Assembly (NCBI RefSeq): GCF_030269925.1
Contig: NC_085116.1
Coordinates: 11,222,001-11,286,000 of the forward strand
DNA length: 64,000 bases
Source of the DNA: Bombyx mori
Lineage: Eukaryota > Arthropoda > Insecta > Lepidoptera > Bombycidae
Direction of reading: 5' to 3'
The first letter of the stretch is position 1. Each line of letters starts with the position of its first letter. This document shows, piece after piece, positions 43,905 to 56,374 of the stretch. Below the pieces are notes generated by a model. It was not told the DNA's origin, did no database searches, and was given only the letters and a program-made list of their open reading frames with translations. The translations under genes and the position numbers were made by a program.

Positions 43905-44645
43905 AAAGGCTGTAATATTTCATCTACATTTATTTGCATCGGCTAAATATTTATTAAAGTGTTTTTGATGCATCTTAATATGATTCGAACAAAAACCTCA
44001 GTAATCACTTCATCTTATATTACAAACGCAAAGCGCCTGTTCCTATAGCATAAACTTCGTGTAATGAATAAAGTTTAAAACGGAACACACTTTTCATTTT
44101 AACTGCCCGTTAGGGCCTATCAAGCCGTTACGATTGTGGAGAAGGTCCATTATTTTTTCCTTGTTTTGCCAAGTATTTTTGTGGACTTAACATCTGGCTT
44201 TGGCAAAGGCTCGCAACTTTTTCACAAGGATTTAACAATTATTGAATACTAGATACTAATAAGTAAGTTAAGATTAATAAGTGTTAAGTTAAGATTATTA
44301 ATGGTATTTTATAACAATCCTCCCTTTTGTTCATTCACCTAACCGAGTATAATTCCAGTCTTTAACATGAGTCGTGAATCTCAAACATATTTCACCAGCG
44401 CCGCCTCAAGTGGCTAACCATTCAGCTATGGTGCTCTCTTATTACTTAATAATTTCGGTCGCCCATTTTGCGGCAATAGATCGAAGTCTAATTTCCAATT
44501 GAATTACTACTATTTTACCCTTCAAACCGGAACGCTTGATTGAAATGCACTAGAAATGATCAGGACGTGAAAATACTATTTTTTTAATGCCCTACTCTTC
44601 AGATCGCAAATCGTAATGCTCCGGAGCCGAAATAAATAGAATAGT
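43905..44645. other. unique intronic sequence
   Basis: A short tandem duplication of TAATAAGT..AGTTAAGATTA lies at 44257-44298. Bm1-like scraps (TTCAAACCGGAACGC) lie near 44520. Nothing else. Confidence 0.4.
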
Positions 44646-44879
44646 TTTTATTTTTTTTATTGCTTATATGAGTGGACGAGCCCACAGCCCACCTGGTGTT
44701 AAGTGGTTGCTGGAGTCCATAGACATCTACAACGTAAATGCGCCACCCACCTTAAGATATAACTTCTAAGGGTCCAGTATAGTTACAACGGCTGCCCCAT
44801 ATTTCAAACCGAAACGAATTACTGCTTCACGGCAGAAATAGGCAGGGCGGTGGTACTTACCCGTGTGGACTCACAAGAG
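44646..44879 (-). repeat. Bm1 SINE
   Basis: An antisense body runs from the T-rich tail through AGTGGACGAGCCCACAGCC to GTGTGGACTCACAAGAG. It is truncated about 15 bp short of the usual boundary. Confidence 0.94.
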
Positions 44880-46908
44880 TAGAATATTACATCTTCGAAA
44901 CCCTAGATAGAAATTAAAGGTAGGGAAATTAAATTAAAGGTGAGATTACTGGTATTACGGATGCTGTTTTATAGAATTTAGTTGTACTAACTAGATATGG
45001 CCGTGTAGATGAATCCGGATTCCGCAATGAATATTCGGACTATTAGTAAGATCATCTGATCTGATGCTTCTAATTCGTGATTGTATGAGCTTAGTTTCTG
45101 CATTTGAACGAATTCTCCATCTTCAATCCCATGTTTGCATCGGACCAAGAACTCCGCGAATTAAACTCGGCCAGTAAAAGCCTACTATCTCCATTAAATG
45201 CTGACCGGAAAGGTGGATGGAAAACTATTTTATTTGGAAATAGCTTAGATTTTATATTTAAAAAAAATATATATATATTTGATTGGCTAATACATTGTGT
45301 AAATTTCGTGATCTATAGACATGGATTTCAGTCTTCACGGAAATTTTGACAATGGGATCTGATCTATGAACAGTATTCCTAAAGCTGTCACTACAAATGC
45401 CATCTACATAGACTGAATTTTAAAATGATCAAAACTCGTAACTATCGCCTTATTAATTAAAAAATATCACGCTGTTTCATTACATCGGAATGCAGAATAA
45501 ACTAGCAAAAACCCAAGTCTCAAACGAATCCCTCTATAAAAGGGAGGTTTTATAAGTTATAAAGGCTTTTATTTTGAGGCCAATTAAAAATTCCTTTTCC
45601 CGGCTATACGCGGTGCCCGGACTCGCTTTTGTCGCGGCCGGATCTGCGTAGAGCCTCGTCTGCCTGAGATGACTCTTAAATTTCATCTAGTGAGGCCTAA
45701 CGAGACAACGAGAAACTTACTGAATATAATCTGGATACAAAAACGTACTTTTTGTTGTTTCGTGCACCAAGCTTAGGTCATTACAGTTGTTTCAAACTGG
45801 CACCAGTTGTTGTTTTTTGTTGCTTCTAAACGGCCCACGGCTGACTTTTATGAAATTAAATGATTTTTTTAATGTAAGAGAGTCGTGAATGTGGGTAATC
45901 TATTTGGCTATATTCATAAAATTCCGGGCTACTAGAGTAACTACTACATCCCTATCGCTTATTCATATTAGTTTTTTTTCGCCTGTTGGTTTCTACCAGT
46001 AGTATATTAACCAGAAATAGCTCGAAGCAGAATCATTTAGGACAAGACAAAGGAAAGACCGAGGTGGCATCATTTTTCAGTAGACGGATGATCCGAATGC
46101 TCATTGAAACTCGCATATACCATTTTATCTTTAAAATTTCGTTAGCATGATTCAGGGTTTTGTCCGAATTCTTTTAGCCTATAATTATTACCACTATAAC
46201 TACTAGGCGCAAAAAAGAGGAGTTCTATCTCAGAATAATTTAAGATACGGAATGATTTAAAGAAATTTAATAAGAGCAGTCTCCTATTTAACTTTCCTAA
46301 GTCTTTAGAGCAATACCTGTTTTTAGTACTAGGTACCAGGCGTATAGTGATGTTGCACGAATATGTACCTATATCATATTAATTCTGACTTATTGTCTCC
46401 GATATTCACTAATCTTAAGGGGGCTGTAAGTTGGCTGATCCGTTATAACCACTTAGATAGATAATAAGTATGACATTATTATACCCAGAATCGTTGTAAA
46501 TTTTGTCCACATTGAGCATAACCAGTTAAATTCACCTGAGATATTTTAAAAATCGATTACGAGCGATAAATTCGAAAATCCATTCCTCTCTTTGGAACGC
46601 ATTTAATTCGCAATGATCATAAATTCATATTGCCTAACACGTTCCGCGTTCTCTGCCTGAATTCGAAAATACGCAGTCGTGGCAGTCGCCGTCGTCCGTG
46701 AAAATAAAATGCTTTCCGATGCAGCCATTGAAGTATGTTACCGTGGAACAGCATAAATTTGCTGCAGCACGCTATTTGAATTATTGCATAACTTGTAAAC
46801 ATGCTTTGACCGGTTCGCCTGCAACAAAGATGCTGTCCTTCCTCGGAAAAACTATAAACCGATTTAAAATTCTGAGTACATTCCTTTTATCTTTTTATTT
46901 TTTATTTT
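44880..46908. other. unique intronic sequence
   Basis: No gene or repeat recognised. A short GC-rich island lies at 45597-45680. Confidence 0.4.
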
Positions 46909-47587
46909 AAGCTATTGCATAGATTTTATCGCGGGCCCTGAGCGCGGCTTGAGAGCGGAATCATGAAATTCCGTAACGAAAAAAACTTTCCACCCCTCAC
47001 TTCGCCTACTATGTAGCTCGCGTTCAACACATTCACACGTTGCGCTTGTGTAGTGTTTAAAGTAAGAAGTCTAAACACCGACTTATGTACTATCAAAATA
47101 TGTGATATAATTTCGTGGGTAACACAACGATAGCGCAATTCAGCTTTTGCGTCAAGCGCCATCTATCGGCGACAAAGGGAATTGTAAAATAGAAAATTAT
47201 ATCACATTACAATGCGTTGGGCGTGCCATTTTCTATCGCTTAGTCGAAGAATTTTATTACTACTCCTACTACTCATTCAGTGATTGGAGTGGCATTGAAA
47301 ATAAACTAGCTAAACAGTTGATTCTGGGCGAATGAGAGTTAGAACTAGCATCCAAAGGCGTGTCTCTATCCCATGTAGCGCTCTCTAGTGAGTGCGCGGT
47401 CAAAATGGAATACTCACAATGTAGCAGATTCATTGAAAGTTAGCCCACTGAGTTTCTCGCCGGATCTTATTTTATTGTTGTTTTAATATTAAATTATTAT
47501 TGTAGATTTATAATTGCATAAATTGATAAAAAATGCTATGCAATAGCTTTACCGCGGCAGTCTCCACAGTGCCACACGTCTTATTTA
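46909..47587. repeat. dispersed repeat (copy 2) with a replaced centre
   Basis: Both ends match the copy at 7168-7568 (TTGCATAGATTTTATCGCGG at the left, TGCTATGCAATAGCTTTACC at the right). Between 47059 and about 47466, 148 bp of the first copy are replaced by about 408 bp of other sequence. That insert contains GTGATATAATTT/AAATTATATCAC arms (47100-47111 and about 47193-47204) and a LINE scrap, GCCCACTGAGTTTCTCGCC. Confidence 0.72.
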
Positions 47588-47599
47588 TAATAAATATAA

Positions 47600-48054
47600 G
47601 TCGTCGTGGTCTAAAGGATAAGACGTCCAATGCATTCGTGTTGAGCGATGCACCGGTGTTCGAATCTCAGGCGAGTACCAATTTTTCTAATGAAATACGT
47701 ACTCAACAAATGTTCACGATTGACTTCCACGGTGAAGGAATAACATCGTGTAATAAAAAATAAAAAAAAATTGCTTAGATAAGTGGACGAGCTCACAGCC
47801 CACCTGGTGTTAAGTGGTTACTGGAGCCCATATACATCTACAACGTAAATAAATGCGCCAACCACTTTGAAATATAAGTTCTAAGGTCTCAGTATAGTTA
47901 AAACGGCTGCCCCACCCTTCAAACCGAAACGCATTACTGCTTCACGGCAGAAATAGACAGGGCGGTGGTACCTACCCGCGCGGACTCACAAGAGGTCCTA
48001 CCACCAGTAATTACGCGCAAGTTATAATTTTGCGGGTTTGTTAATTTTTATTTT
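47600..48054. repeat. Bm1 SINE with its two parts in opposite orientation
   Basis: The head and first linker segment read on the + strand: head 47600-47679 with box A TGGTCTAAAGG and box B TGTTCGAATCT, and linker to 47770. The rest of the element reads on the - strand at 47771-48054, from TTGCTTAGATAAGTGG back to GCGGGTTTGTTAATTTTTA. The break lies at the same linker position (GTGTAATAAAAA) in both parts, so together they make one complete Bm1. Confidence 0.85.
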
Positions 48055-48505
48055 ACTATTCTTTTTATCAATCATTATTTTAATTATTATTTTTAAAGTT
48101 CGTTACGATGAGTCTCGGAATCCCTTTTGTGAGGATGCGATGCGAAGATCTTTATGTAGAGCCACTTACCGACTCAGCGCCGTTGAGCTCTCCTGGAGCG
48201 AAAGTTAATTTTCAAATATTACACGACTCGTTCCACATAAACGGTCTTGTTATGTTGTAGTTAGCGGTTAGTGGAACGGTCTACAGCGGCTACTCTGTGC
48301 GCTAAGTGATTTTTATCGTCCAGCGATTATGTTCTGACATCAGGAGCACACATTTGTTCTCCGCCACTAAATAATGTAGACGCGGCCGGTTTTACACGAG
48401 ATTACCCGATTAAACAAACAGAGCGGCTGGAACGCCAAATAAAGGGAAACACTAACAGGCGTTCGCGTTATTCTTACAAAATTAACTCATAACGCGAAGA
48501 GCTCG

Positions 48506-48536
<31 letters not shown>

Positions 48537-49472
48537 CATCCGTAATCTGTTTTAATGGGCACGGGGCCAGTCGCTTCCGTAAATCGGCCGCGCACTGCAA
48601 CCGCGAAATGGGAATCTTTAGTGTACATACATTTTTAATTCCATTTAAATGTCACTCTCGGGGTCCGATTGCGGCGACAATTAGCGTTTTACGGGTTCAT
48701 TAATAACGCAAAACAAAAGGTCATTTTAAAACGACCACAGATAACGGAGATGTGAGTGTTATTAAAGTTGAACCTGCGTAAAGAGCGTGTTTTAATTTTT
48801 TATTTTAAAAAAGTAAGATAAAAAATGTTGTATGGAAGAAAGAAAAAAAACGTGGGGGAATTTAATAAAAGGATTAAGCGTATGATACATATGTAAATGT
48901 ATATTACAGAGGTGGGTAACAGAAAAACAAGCGCGTCGCATGCGGCCCCAAAATAATAAGTTCAAGTAGAGTTCATGTCCCGCCCGCGCCCACCTGAAGA
49001 GATTGGGGGGACAGGAATGCTTAATATAGAGTCCTTTACTTGCACCGGTTCGCCAAATAACATTGCCGACTACGCCAATGTTACCTACACTCCACCGTCT
49101 CGGTTACTGAACGATTTTCTTTGCACGTGTGACAAAATATATTTCACATCAAAATCATGAAATTTTAACCGACGGAAAATATTACGTTAAAATAGAATTC
49201 TACTATTAACGAGCTTAGCTTATTTAGTGAATGCTAAGCGATCCAAATAAGTCTGTATGTTAGCAGGAAAATTACTATTTAAAGATAAAGTTAAGCAAAC
49301 GACAATAAGGCTACTTCCACCTTGATGGTAAATTATTATGGACTCGCAAATGTCGAAATACAGTGAATTATGTCTGTACAAAAGATTTTCTGTTCAGAAA
49401 AAGCTGATAGCTGATGATAGAGCTATGCCATAGCTCATAGACAGCAAATGGGACCGCCTTTTGCACTAATAA
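48055..49472. other. unique intronic sequence
   Basis: No repeat recognised apart from T runs at 48509-48537. Repeat-poor and moderately GC-balanced at 48100-48720. Confidence 0.4.
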
Positions 49473-49514
49473 TTTTTTTTATTTTTTTTATTGCTTATAT
49501 GTGTGGACGAGCTC
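49473..49514 (-). repeat. Bm1 SINE 3'-terminal fragment
   Basis: Only the T-rich tail and TTGCTTATATGTGTGGACGA remain, about 40 bp of the 3' end. An extreme 5' truncation. Confidence 0.75.
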
Positions 49515-51205
49515 TAATTTTATTAAAGTTGAAGTATATATCGTATCGAATCATGTATAAATCACTTCATAGGATTAATTATTTTCGCTTCAAGAATCTG
49601 TATGTAATGTATAACGTACTTACATACTTTATAGTAACGATATTACAATTTTTACAGTAGTATTTGAATAGTTTTAACAGATTTAAAAAATATTAAGGTT
49701 TTGCTTAAAGCTTTGTCACGTTTATTTCATAAACTTCACATATAAAGTAATAAAGAGAGAATAGTGACACTTATAGTATACAAAACACTTTTGTTAATTG
49801 AGTATTAAAGCTTTGAACCTCCCTATTGATGATAAACGTAATTATAGGTTTAATTTTGCCAGAGATGTCCTAAAATATAAAGATTTAAAGATGATATCAA
49901 ATATAAAGATTTGTTTGAAATATTACCAAAGCCGATCTTAACCAACATCCTCAGAAATTAACTTCACGCTTTACCTTCGCCACTTTACGCAGCAATTACA
50001 ACAGACTAGCAATAGAAACCTCTTGCTATTCGAAGATCATTGGAGCAGCTTCGAGTACTGGTTAATGGCCGATCTAGTGATGACGCGTTGGGGTTTCAAG
50101 GATCGGTGTCCTGGTGTGTCGAGTCAAGTCGAGTCGCGCACAACGGCACCGCTTCAATTCCTATAAGCTTAATACGCTTATTATAGTTAAAAAGGCAACG
50201 ACTTCGGTCTTCGTCATTCATTGCTCTGTTCTGTATAATTGACTATCAACTTTGAATATGACTGAGAAATTAAATAAGATTTATGTGCTATAATCATCAG
50301 CGCAGGACAACTCGCCTTCTCGCATTAAAACTGTATAATCTCAAAACTTACTAATTTTACAGGAGAATATTTTAAAGGTTTACCATGTGATATTTTTAAT
50401 ATTAATCATCTTTGCAACATTAATTTTTTTTTTTTACCAGTTACATTATCTGTTTTTTAAAGTAAGATAAAATTATGTATTAATTTTGTTAATAGTAGTC
50501 AAAATATAGGTAAACAAAAAAAAAAAATACTAAACTACGCTCTTTTGACAGTATTTATGAGAAAAATACTGGTGATACCAAATGATTCCGCATATTAACT
50601 AAATTTCGAATATTTTTTTAAATTGTACACTTTTAATGCGAAAAGACGAACTGTTTTTATTTTATTGACGGCCGTTCTCTAGTTGTGGAGAGGTGCCTTG
50701 AATAGAAAAAGATGATAAATTCGACAAATTTCAAACGGTAGAAAATTCCAAATAAAAATATATATTCTGCAAGTAAACATCCAGCAAGTTAGTAACCGAG
50801 ATCTGTAAGCTAAATAATAAACTAGAAGTATTTTGGCTGCATGTTTACGTTCATCTGACAGGCATTCGTTGTATGCACGAAAAGTTTCTCCAGCCGCGTC
50901 AGTCAGAAAACTTCGGACACCAGGGCAGTACAATGGAATAAAGTAGCATCGGAAGCCAGTAGTTAATAAATAATATTACGGGATGACATGCGCATTGCAC
51001 GCTTGCCCTAACTATGTTTTGACTGCAAATATATGCGCCGGATGTCGGCGAGGATTGCTTAGGAACTAGACGGGTCATTGATCATTCGATGTATGGATGT
51101 GGTTAGATTGTGTGAATGAATATTATTATCGAAGAAACTTGTGTACTTAAAAGTAGATTTGTGAGATCATTCGCGGAGAACTCATTTTGAAAATTACCTC
51201 TAAAA
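49515..51205. other. unique intronic sequence
   Basis: Nothing recognised. Confidence 0.4.
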
Positions 51206-51620
51206 TCTATACTAATATTATAAAGCTGAAGAGTTTGTTTGTTTGAACGCGCTATTCTCAGGAACTACTGATCTGATTTGAAAAAATCTTTCAGTGTTAG
51301 ATAGCCCATTTATTGAGGAAGGCTATAGACTATATAACATCACGCTAAGACCAATACAAGCGGAGCCCCAATAAAGAATGTTTCAAAATCGGGGTTATTT
51401 TTACCTTTTAAGAGCTTCCGCTGCGTGCGCTGTAGAAACTGTTAAAGTTTCGCTAAAATAATGTATGACAGAATTGTTTCCCTTTAAAAGATCTAAAAAA
51501 AAGTCCGCGACAGTATATGTCCATATGTTAAGGTTGGATTACTATAACGTTTTTTATGCTAACCTAATTTGTACTAAAATAAGGCATTATTTGTGAACTA
51601 TTTCCACGCGGACGAAGTAA
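51206..51620 (+). mobile_element. non-autonomous Helitron, 3' end lost
   Basis: It begins A|TCTATACTAATATTATAAAG and shares about 120 bp with the copy at 32587. It continues through GCTATATAACATCACGCTA-like sequence to CACGCGGACGAAGTAA. The usual GC hairpin and CTAG|T terminus are not present. No Rep/helicase coding. Confidence 0.82.
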
Positions 51621-52035
51621 TTAATATAGATTGGACAGATTACATACATTTTTTTGGTTTGTTTCAAACATAATTCTAGGAAAGTTAAAATCCATTTCAC
51701 AAATCCAAAACTGAACAAAACCCATTTTTAGAATTTCGAAATCGAAAACCGATGTGGCGTTCATTGTTGTTAGAGTTTGAGCTCATCCAGTGTGCACGCT
51801 ATCAGCGTTTTGGACCACCGAGCTCGGCCGCTGAGCTACAGTGCGTAATCTTTGTCTCGCGAGACCACCGGCCACATTGTACTGATGCCGCTGCAGACAG
51901 CTTTTGTACTGACCTGAATCGCTAGATAAGCTTAAACTGACCACATTTAGTCTATCAAATCTAGAACCGCTAAAAGGGTTTGAACTTTCCCCTATTAAGG
52001 TTTCGTTGGCTTTGTAAGTGATTGTTATGGATTTT
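51621..52035. other. unique intronic sequence
   Basis: Nothing firm. A TGTAGCTCAGCGG-like motif on the - strand near 51832-51844 lacks a matching box B. Confidence 0.35.
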
Positions 52036-52208
52036 TACTGGTGGCAGGACGTGTTGTGAGTCCGCACGGGTAGGTACCACCACCCTGCCTATTTCTGCCG
52101 TGAAGCACTAATGCGTATCGGTTTGAAAGGCGGGGCAGCCGTTGTAACTATACTGAGACCTTAGGTGGGCCGTGAGCTCGTCCACCCATCCAAGAAAAAG
52201 AAAAAAAA
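52036..52208 (+). repeat. Bm1 SINE with internal deletion
   Basis: A sense copy starts TACTGGTGGCAGGACG at the recurrent boundary. ACTGAGACCTTA is joined directly to GGTGGGCCGTGAGC, deleting about 75 bp. It ends in an A/G-rich tail. Confidence 0.94.
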
Positions 52209-53977
52209 TTGTTGCATTTTGAGGATAAAAACAAACGATTAAAACAGTTTGTATTCCAATATCATTTAACAGACTTGTATTTTATTTTATGAGCAGTTTT
52301 ACTTACGAACACAATGACATATTCTTAAAGAGAAAGTAACAAACGAGCGAAACACTTTAACAAATGTGAACAAAATTAACAAGGTCATTAAGAAAATAGA
52401 ACTATATCGTTAAGGTCCCGGGCAATTGTAGCGGACGTGTAACACGCGCCGAAGGAAAAGGGCGATGAATAAAACACACGATAATAGGCGCGCCCCTAAC
52501 AACACGAAGCACCCACATTAGCGTCTAACGAATAAGGCTCCACTGATGGATAAGATTACGTCTTCTCTTCCGTCTTGTAGGCTTGACTCCTGTGTTAAAG
52601 GAAAGTTATATCCAACAAAACGGATAAGGTATATTTCAACTGCACTTAGGTACGAGGCGTCCGGAGGAGACCAGTGTGCCGGTTCCCACGCGGCCGCCTA
52701 TCTCATGTTACACCAAAAAGAATCCCATTTTTTTTTTCTCTCACAGAATTAAACGAGCGATAAAATTCTTGCGACGTCGCAGGAAAATGTGCGTTACCTG
52801 CCTTGCATATTTATGCGTGCCTCGGTAATGACGTTTGTCGAGTCTCCCCGCCCTAGCCGGTTTTCATTACCGCTTGTCTTGCCGGGCGTAAAGCAAGCCT
52901 TACTTTATAAACAATCTGTGTCAAGTGTTTTCCGATCGTACTACGATTTATTTGCGTTTTATGTAGATCGAGTTAAAGCTGTATCCAACTTAAATAAAAC
53001 AACGTATCCGTGGTATTGTTTGCCTGTGTCCGGACACCCTTTGTTGAGTACGCCATCCTGAGTTTTTGTTAAATGTAACCGAGGTAGACAAGTTTTTATC
53101 CTCAAGCTAAGAACGTGGCAACATGAATCGTTATTAAACATTAATTGTTGTTTAAGTTTGCAATATCATCACAATCGTCCTCGCCGGAAATTTTCAAGTT
53201 CAGATTAAAATCGCACTACCTTGCACAATAATATGGCTCTTACGATACATGTAACTGTATAAGTTGCTACTTATTTTGTATTTACTTGCATATTTTTAGT
53301 ATTTATTTGTATTTAATCGTATGTAAGTTAATCTTGTATTGTATTTATTTTTCACATGTGTATATAAGTATATATTTTTATGTAAGTTTATTAAGATATA
53401 GCACCGTTCATGCTAGTTTGATTATTCCTTTCCCTGCAAGGTTGCCTGGAAGAGATAAGGCCGCCAATTTATGTCACCGTCTATTATTTGTTTTATATGC
53501 TTACTCTGTACATTTGGTGTCAAATAAAGAGTTATATTATTATTATCATTTATGTTTGCAGCGGGGTAACATTGTTATCTATCTAATTCGAGTTAGCGTA
53601 AACGTAAGGCTCGAAGCGCCGGCCGCAAATCACGCGTTGCACATCGAGTATTTTCGAGGCGACGGCGTGGAATATACTCGCAATACTTCGCCTCTAATCT
53701 TGAGCCAAGTCGAGTGTTGCACCTGCAGCCAAATTCGTTCCAATTAGGAGGAGTTAAAGTGCGCGTTGCTGACTGAACAGCAAATGATGCGGTCCCCACT
53801 TAGCGACGCCCCGGGCGACGTTTACGTGTCGCTGTCACGTAAATAAATTTTGTTAACGCTTGCACCGAGTGCATGTCATTAAACTTTCTTGTCCTCGGCT
53901 GGGTTGTTTCAAATTATTGAGAATTTCATCATGTCACGAAATCTTGTGATTAAATAAATCAATTATCAGTTGATAAA
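52209..53977. other. unique intronic sequence
   Basis: A repeat-poor interval. 52420-53060 is the least AT-rich part. Open frames at 52546-52752 and 52789-53061 show no known domain. Confidence 0.4.
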
Positions 53978-54229
53978 GGCCATCTTGTGTAGTGGTAAGT
54001 GACATGGTCACTACACAAGGGGGTCGCGGGTTCGAATCCCGCCAAGGGAAGATATTTGTATGATAATTATAAAATGTCTTTTCCAGGGTTTTGGATGTAT
54101 CTTAAATATATGTATAATAAAAATCTAATATTTATTTTCGTTATCTGGTACCTTTAAAACGAGTTCTTTACGAACTTAGCACGGGGCCAGTTAACGTAGC
54201 GTCATTGTTAGTAAATATTTATTTATTTA
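53978..54229 (+). repeat. BmSE-type SINE
   Basis: A sense copy with a tRNA-like head at 53978-54050 (box A TTGTGTAGTGG, box B GGTTCGAATCC). The body has GGTTTTGGATGTATCTTAAA and TTCGTTATCTGGTACC, with a final (ATTT)n. A Helitron follows immediately at its tail. Confidence 0.9.
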
Positions 54230-54441
54230 CTAGCTGCCCGACAGACTTCGTAGTTCCTCAATCGACAAATAAAATACCTAAACTTTATTTAATTCCGGGA
54301 ATTTTCATATTTATCTACCTTTTGAACCTTCTCTGGACTCTGGACAAATAATTTAAGACCAAAATTAGCCAAATCGGTCCAGCCGTTCTCGAGTTTTAGC
54401 GAGACTAACGAACAGCAATTCATTTTTATATAATATAGAGA
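54230..54441 (-). mobile_element. complete 212-bp non-autonomous Helitron
   Basis: On the minus strand it starts A|TCTCTATATTATATAAAAAT and ends CGGGCAGCTAG|T, satisfying the 5'-TC, CTAG-3' and A/T insertion rules. The interior contains GGCTGGACCGATTTGGC, common in such elements. It sits in the (ATTT)n tail of the BmSE. Confidence 0.82.
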
Positions 54442-54895
54442 TTTATTTATTAAGTGTGTTTTTAAATAATGATTTTAATAAATTATGCTTTACGCTAAAC
54501 ATTACTGCAACGTACAACGTGAAGCAAGGTGACAACGAAGCTTTTTTGAATAACAAAATAACCTATACGTAGATCAGTAGATAGAAATTGAAGGTAATTC
54601 GAGACAACGCTGACATCGCATTAGAGAATCCACCGACAAAATCACTTTACTGTAAACATAGACGCCGGTGTGTCTGAAAATACGCGAAGCATCGATATTA
54701 CGGTTTGCGTTACACAAAATTTAACGTAATCGACTTCACGTCGGTGTTGTCTACCACGGAAAGCCAACGTGGTATTCCAAAACAGTAGTGAAATCACACT
54801 GTTCCGCTTTCGAATACAACTCGCCCCAAGACACTAAGTAGGAATAGATTTAACCAATGCAGCCTTCAGTCATAGATTTGCTGTAGATGTAAATT
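54442..54895. other. unique intronic sequence
   Basis: Nothing recognised. Confidence 0.4.
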
Positions 54896-55141
54896 TAGTG
54901 GTGGTAGGACCTCTTGTGAGTCCGCACGTGTAGGTACTACCACCCCGCCTATTTGAAGCAGTAATGCGTTTCGGTTCGAAGGGTGGGGCAGCCGTCGTAA
55001 CTATACTGAGACCTTAGAACTTATATCTCAAGGTGGGTGGCGCGTTTACGTAGTAGATGTCTATGGGCTCCAGTAACCACTTAACACCAGGTGGGCTGTG
55101 AGCTCGTCCACTCGTCTAATAAAAAAATAAATAAAAAAAAA
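54896..55141 (+). repeat. Bm1 SINE, headless form
   Basis: A sense copy begins AGTGGTGGTAGGACC near the recurrent boundary, with a small deletion in the TTCTGCCGTG block. It ends in an A-rich tail to 55141. Confidence 0.94.
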
Positions 55142-55317
55142 CATAGGTCTGTGATGACAATCTTTATCGGAAAACTTACAGCTGGGTGGTATTTTTGCGC
55201 GATCTGCTACGTCAATTGTAATTACGTATTGTTTGAGGTTGCAAACCGATTGGTATTGTTTTGTTCTATTAATTATATGTTCGATGTTTGTCATTCAATG
55301 CACCAAAGACACTTATA

Positions 55318-55440
55318 GGCCGGCAGCAGATCGCGTATGACGTTAGCATTTCGGGCGTGCATGAGCAACTGTAAGCACTTACGATCAGATGGGCAGTATG
55401 CTGGTGTGTCTACAAGGATAATAAATAAAAATAAATTAAA
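55318..55440 (+). mobile_element. CR1-like LINE 3' end, degenerate
   Basis: GCCGGCAGCAG, GGGCGTGCATGAGCAACTGT and TGCTGGTGTGTCTACAAGGA followed by an AATAAATAAA tail align in order with the 63475 copy at low identity. Confidence 0.6.
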
Positions 55441-56128
55441 TATTTGATTGCTATAGTTAAGTTTGTCCAAACTAATCTTACCAATAAATTCGACTTCTGA
55501 AAAACATTTATAAACAGCAATGGTAAATTTTTAGATACACACACACTGTGCACATGATTGTTTCATAATAAAATGGAAGAATTTCCTGTTAACGGGTCTT
55601 TTGAAGAATTCAGCTTTATTTTTCTATTGAGGCAGCATGCCCGGCAGCCACTGCGATCGCCTCCATTAAAATAACTCGTTAAAATTTATCATCGACCCGC
55701 TTAATCGCTTTAGCGCCACCATCTGGATTTTTATGATTTTTCTGCTTTCCTCGCTGTACACTTTCGTGGTCATTTTACAACGTTTACAAAATTTCTTGCG
55801 TGAGATACCTAAATGGGTTTAAAGTAACATATTATCCATCCATCGTTCAGCAATTTTTGTGGTTAGGTCAGTTCAAACATTACAGTAGCTCATTACGTAA
55901 ATACAATTAAAAACAGTGTTCTAATTTGAACTAATTAAATCTCTAGTCCACGGAGTCGCACTCAAAAGATAATTAAATAATTAAGAATGTATGAATGACT
56001 TTCTATAGCTGTTTTGTCTGATACTCTAATAATGCAGTCCTCTTGGGCGAAATCTTTTAAATTATTCTCTCACCGCTCCCTTCGCAATTATACGGGCAAG
56101 AATATTTGGATTTTGTTACATACATTCT
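55441..56128. other. unique intronic sequence
   Basis: Nothing recognised. Confidence 0.4.
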
Positions 56129-56374
56129 TACTGGTGGTAGGACCTCTTGAGAGTCCCCGCGGGTAGGTACCACCACCCTGCTTATTTCTGCCGTGAAGCA
56201 GTAATGCGTTTCGGTTTGAAGAGTGGGGCAGACGTTGTAACTATACCTGAGACCTTAGAACTTATGTCTCAAGGTGGTTGGCGCATTTACATTGTAGATG
56301 TCTATGGGCTCCAGTAACCACTTAATACCAGGTCGGCTGTGAGCTCGTCCACCCGTCTAAGCAATAAAAAAAAA
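56129..56374 (+). repeat. Bm1 SINE, headless form
   Basis: A sense copy starts exactly TACTGGTGGTAGGACC and ends CCACCCGTCTAAGCAAT plus an A run. Confidence 0.95.

Noticed and set aside
51800..51860. Possible tRNA-like box A on the minus strand
   Set aside because: No credible box B or cloverleaf partner sequence nearby.
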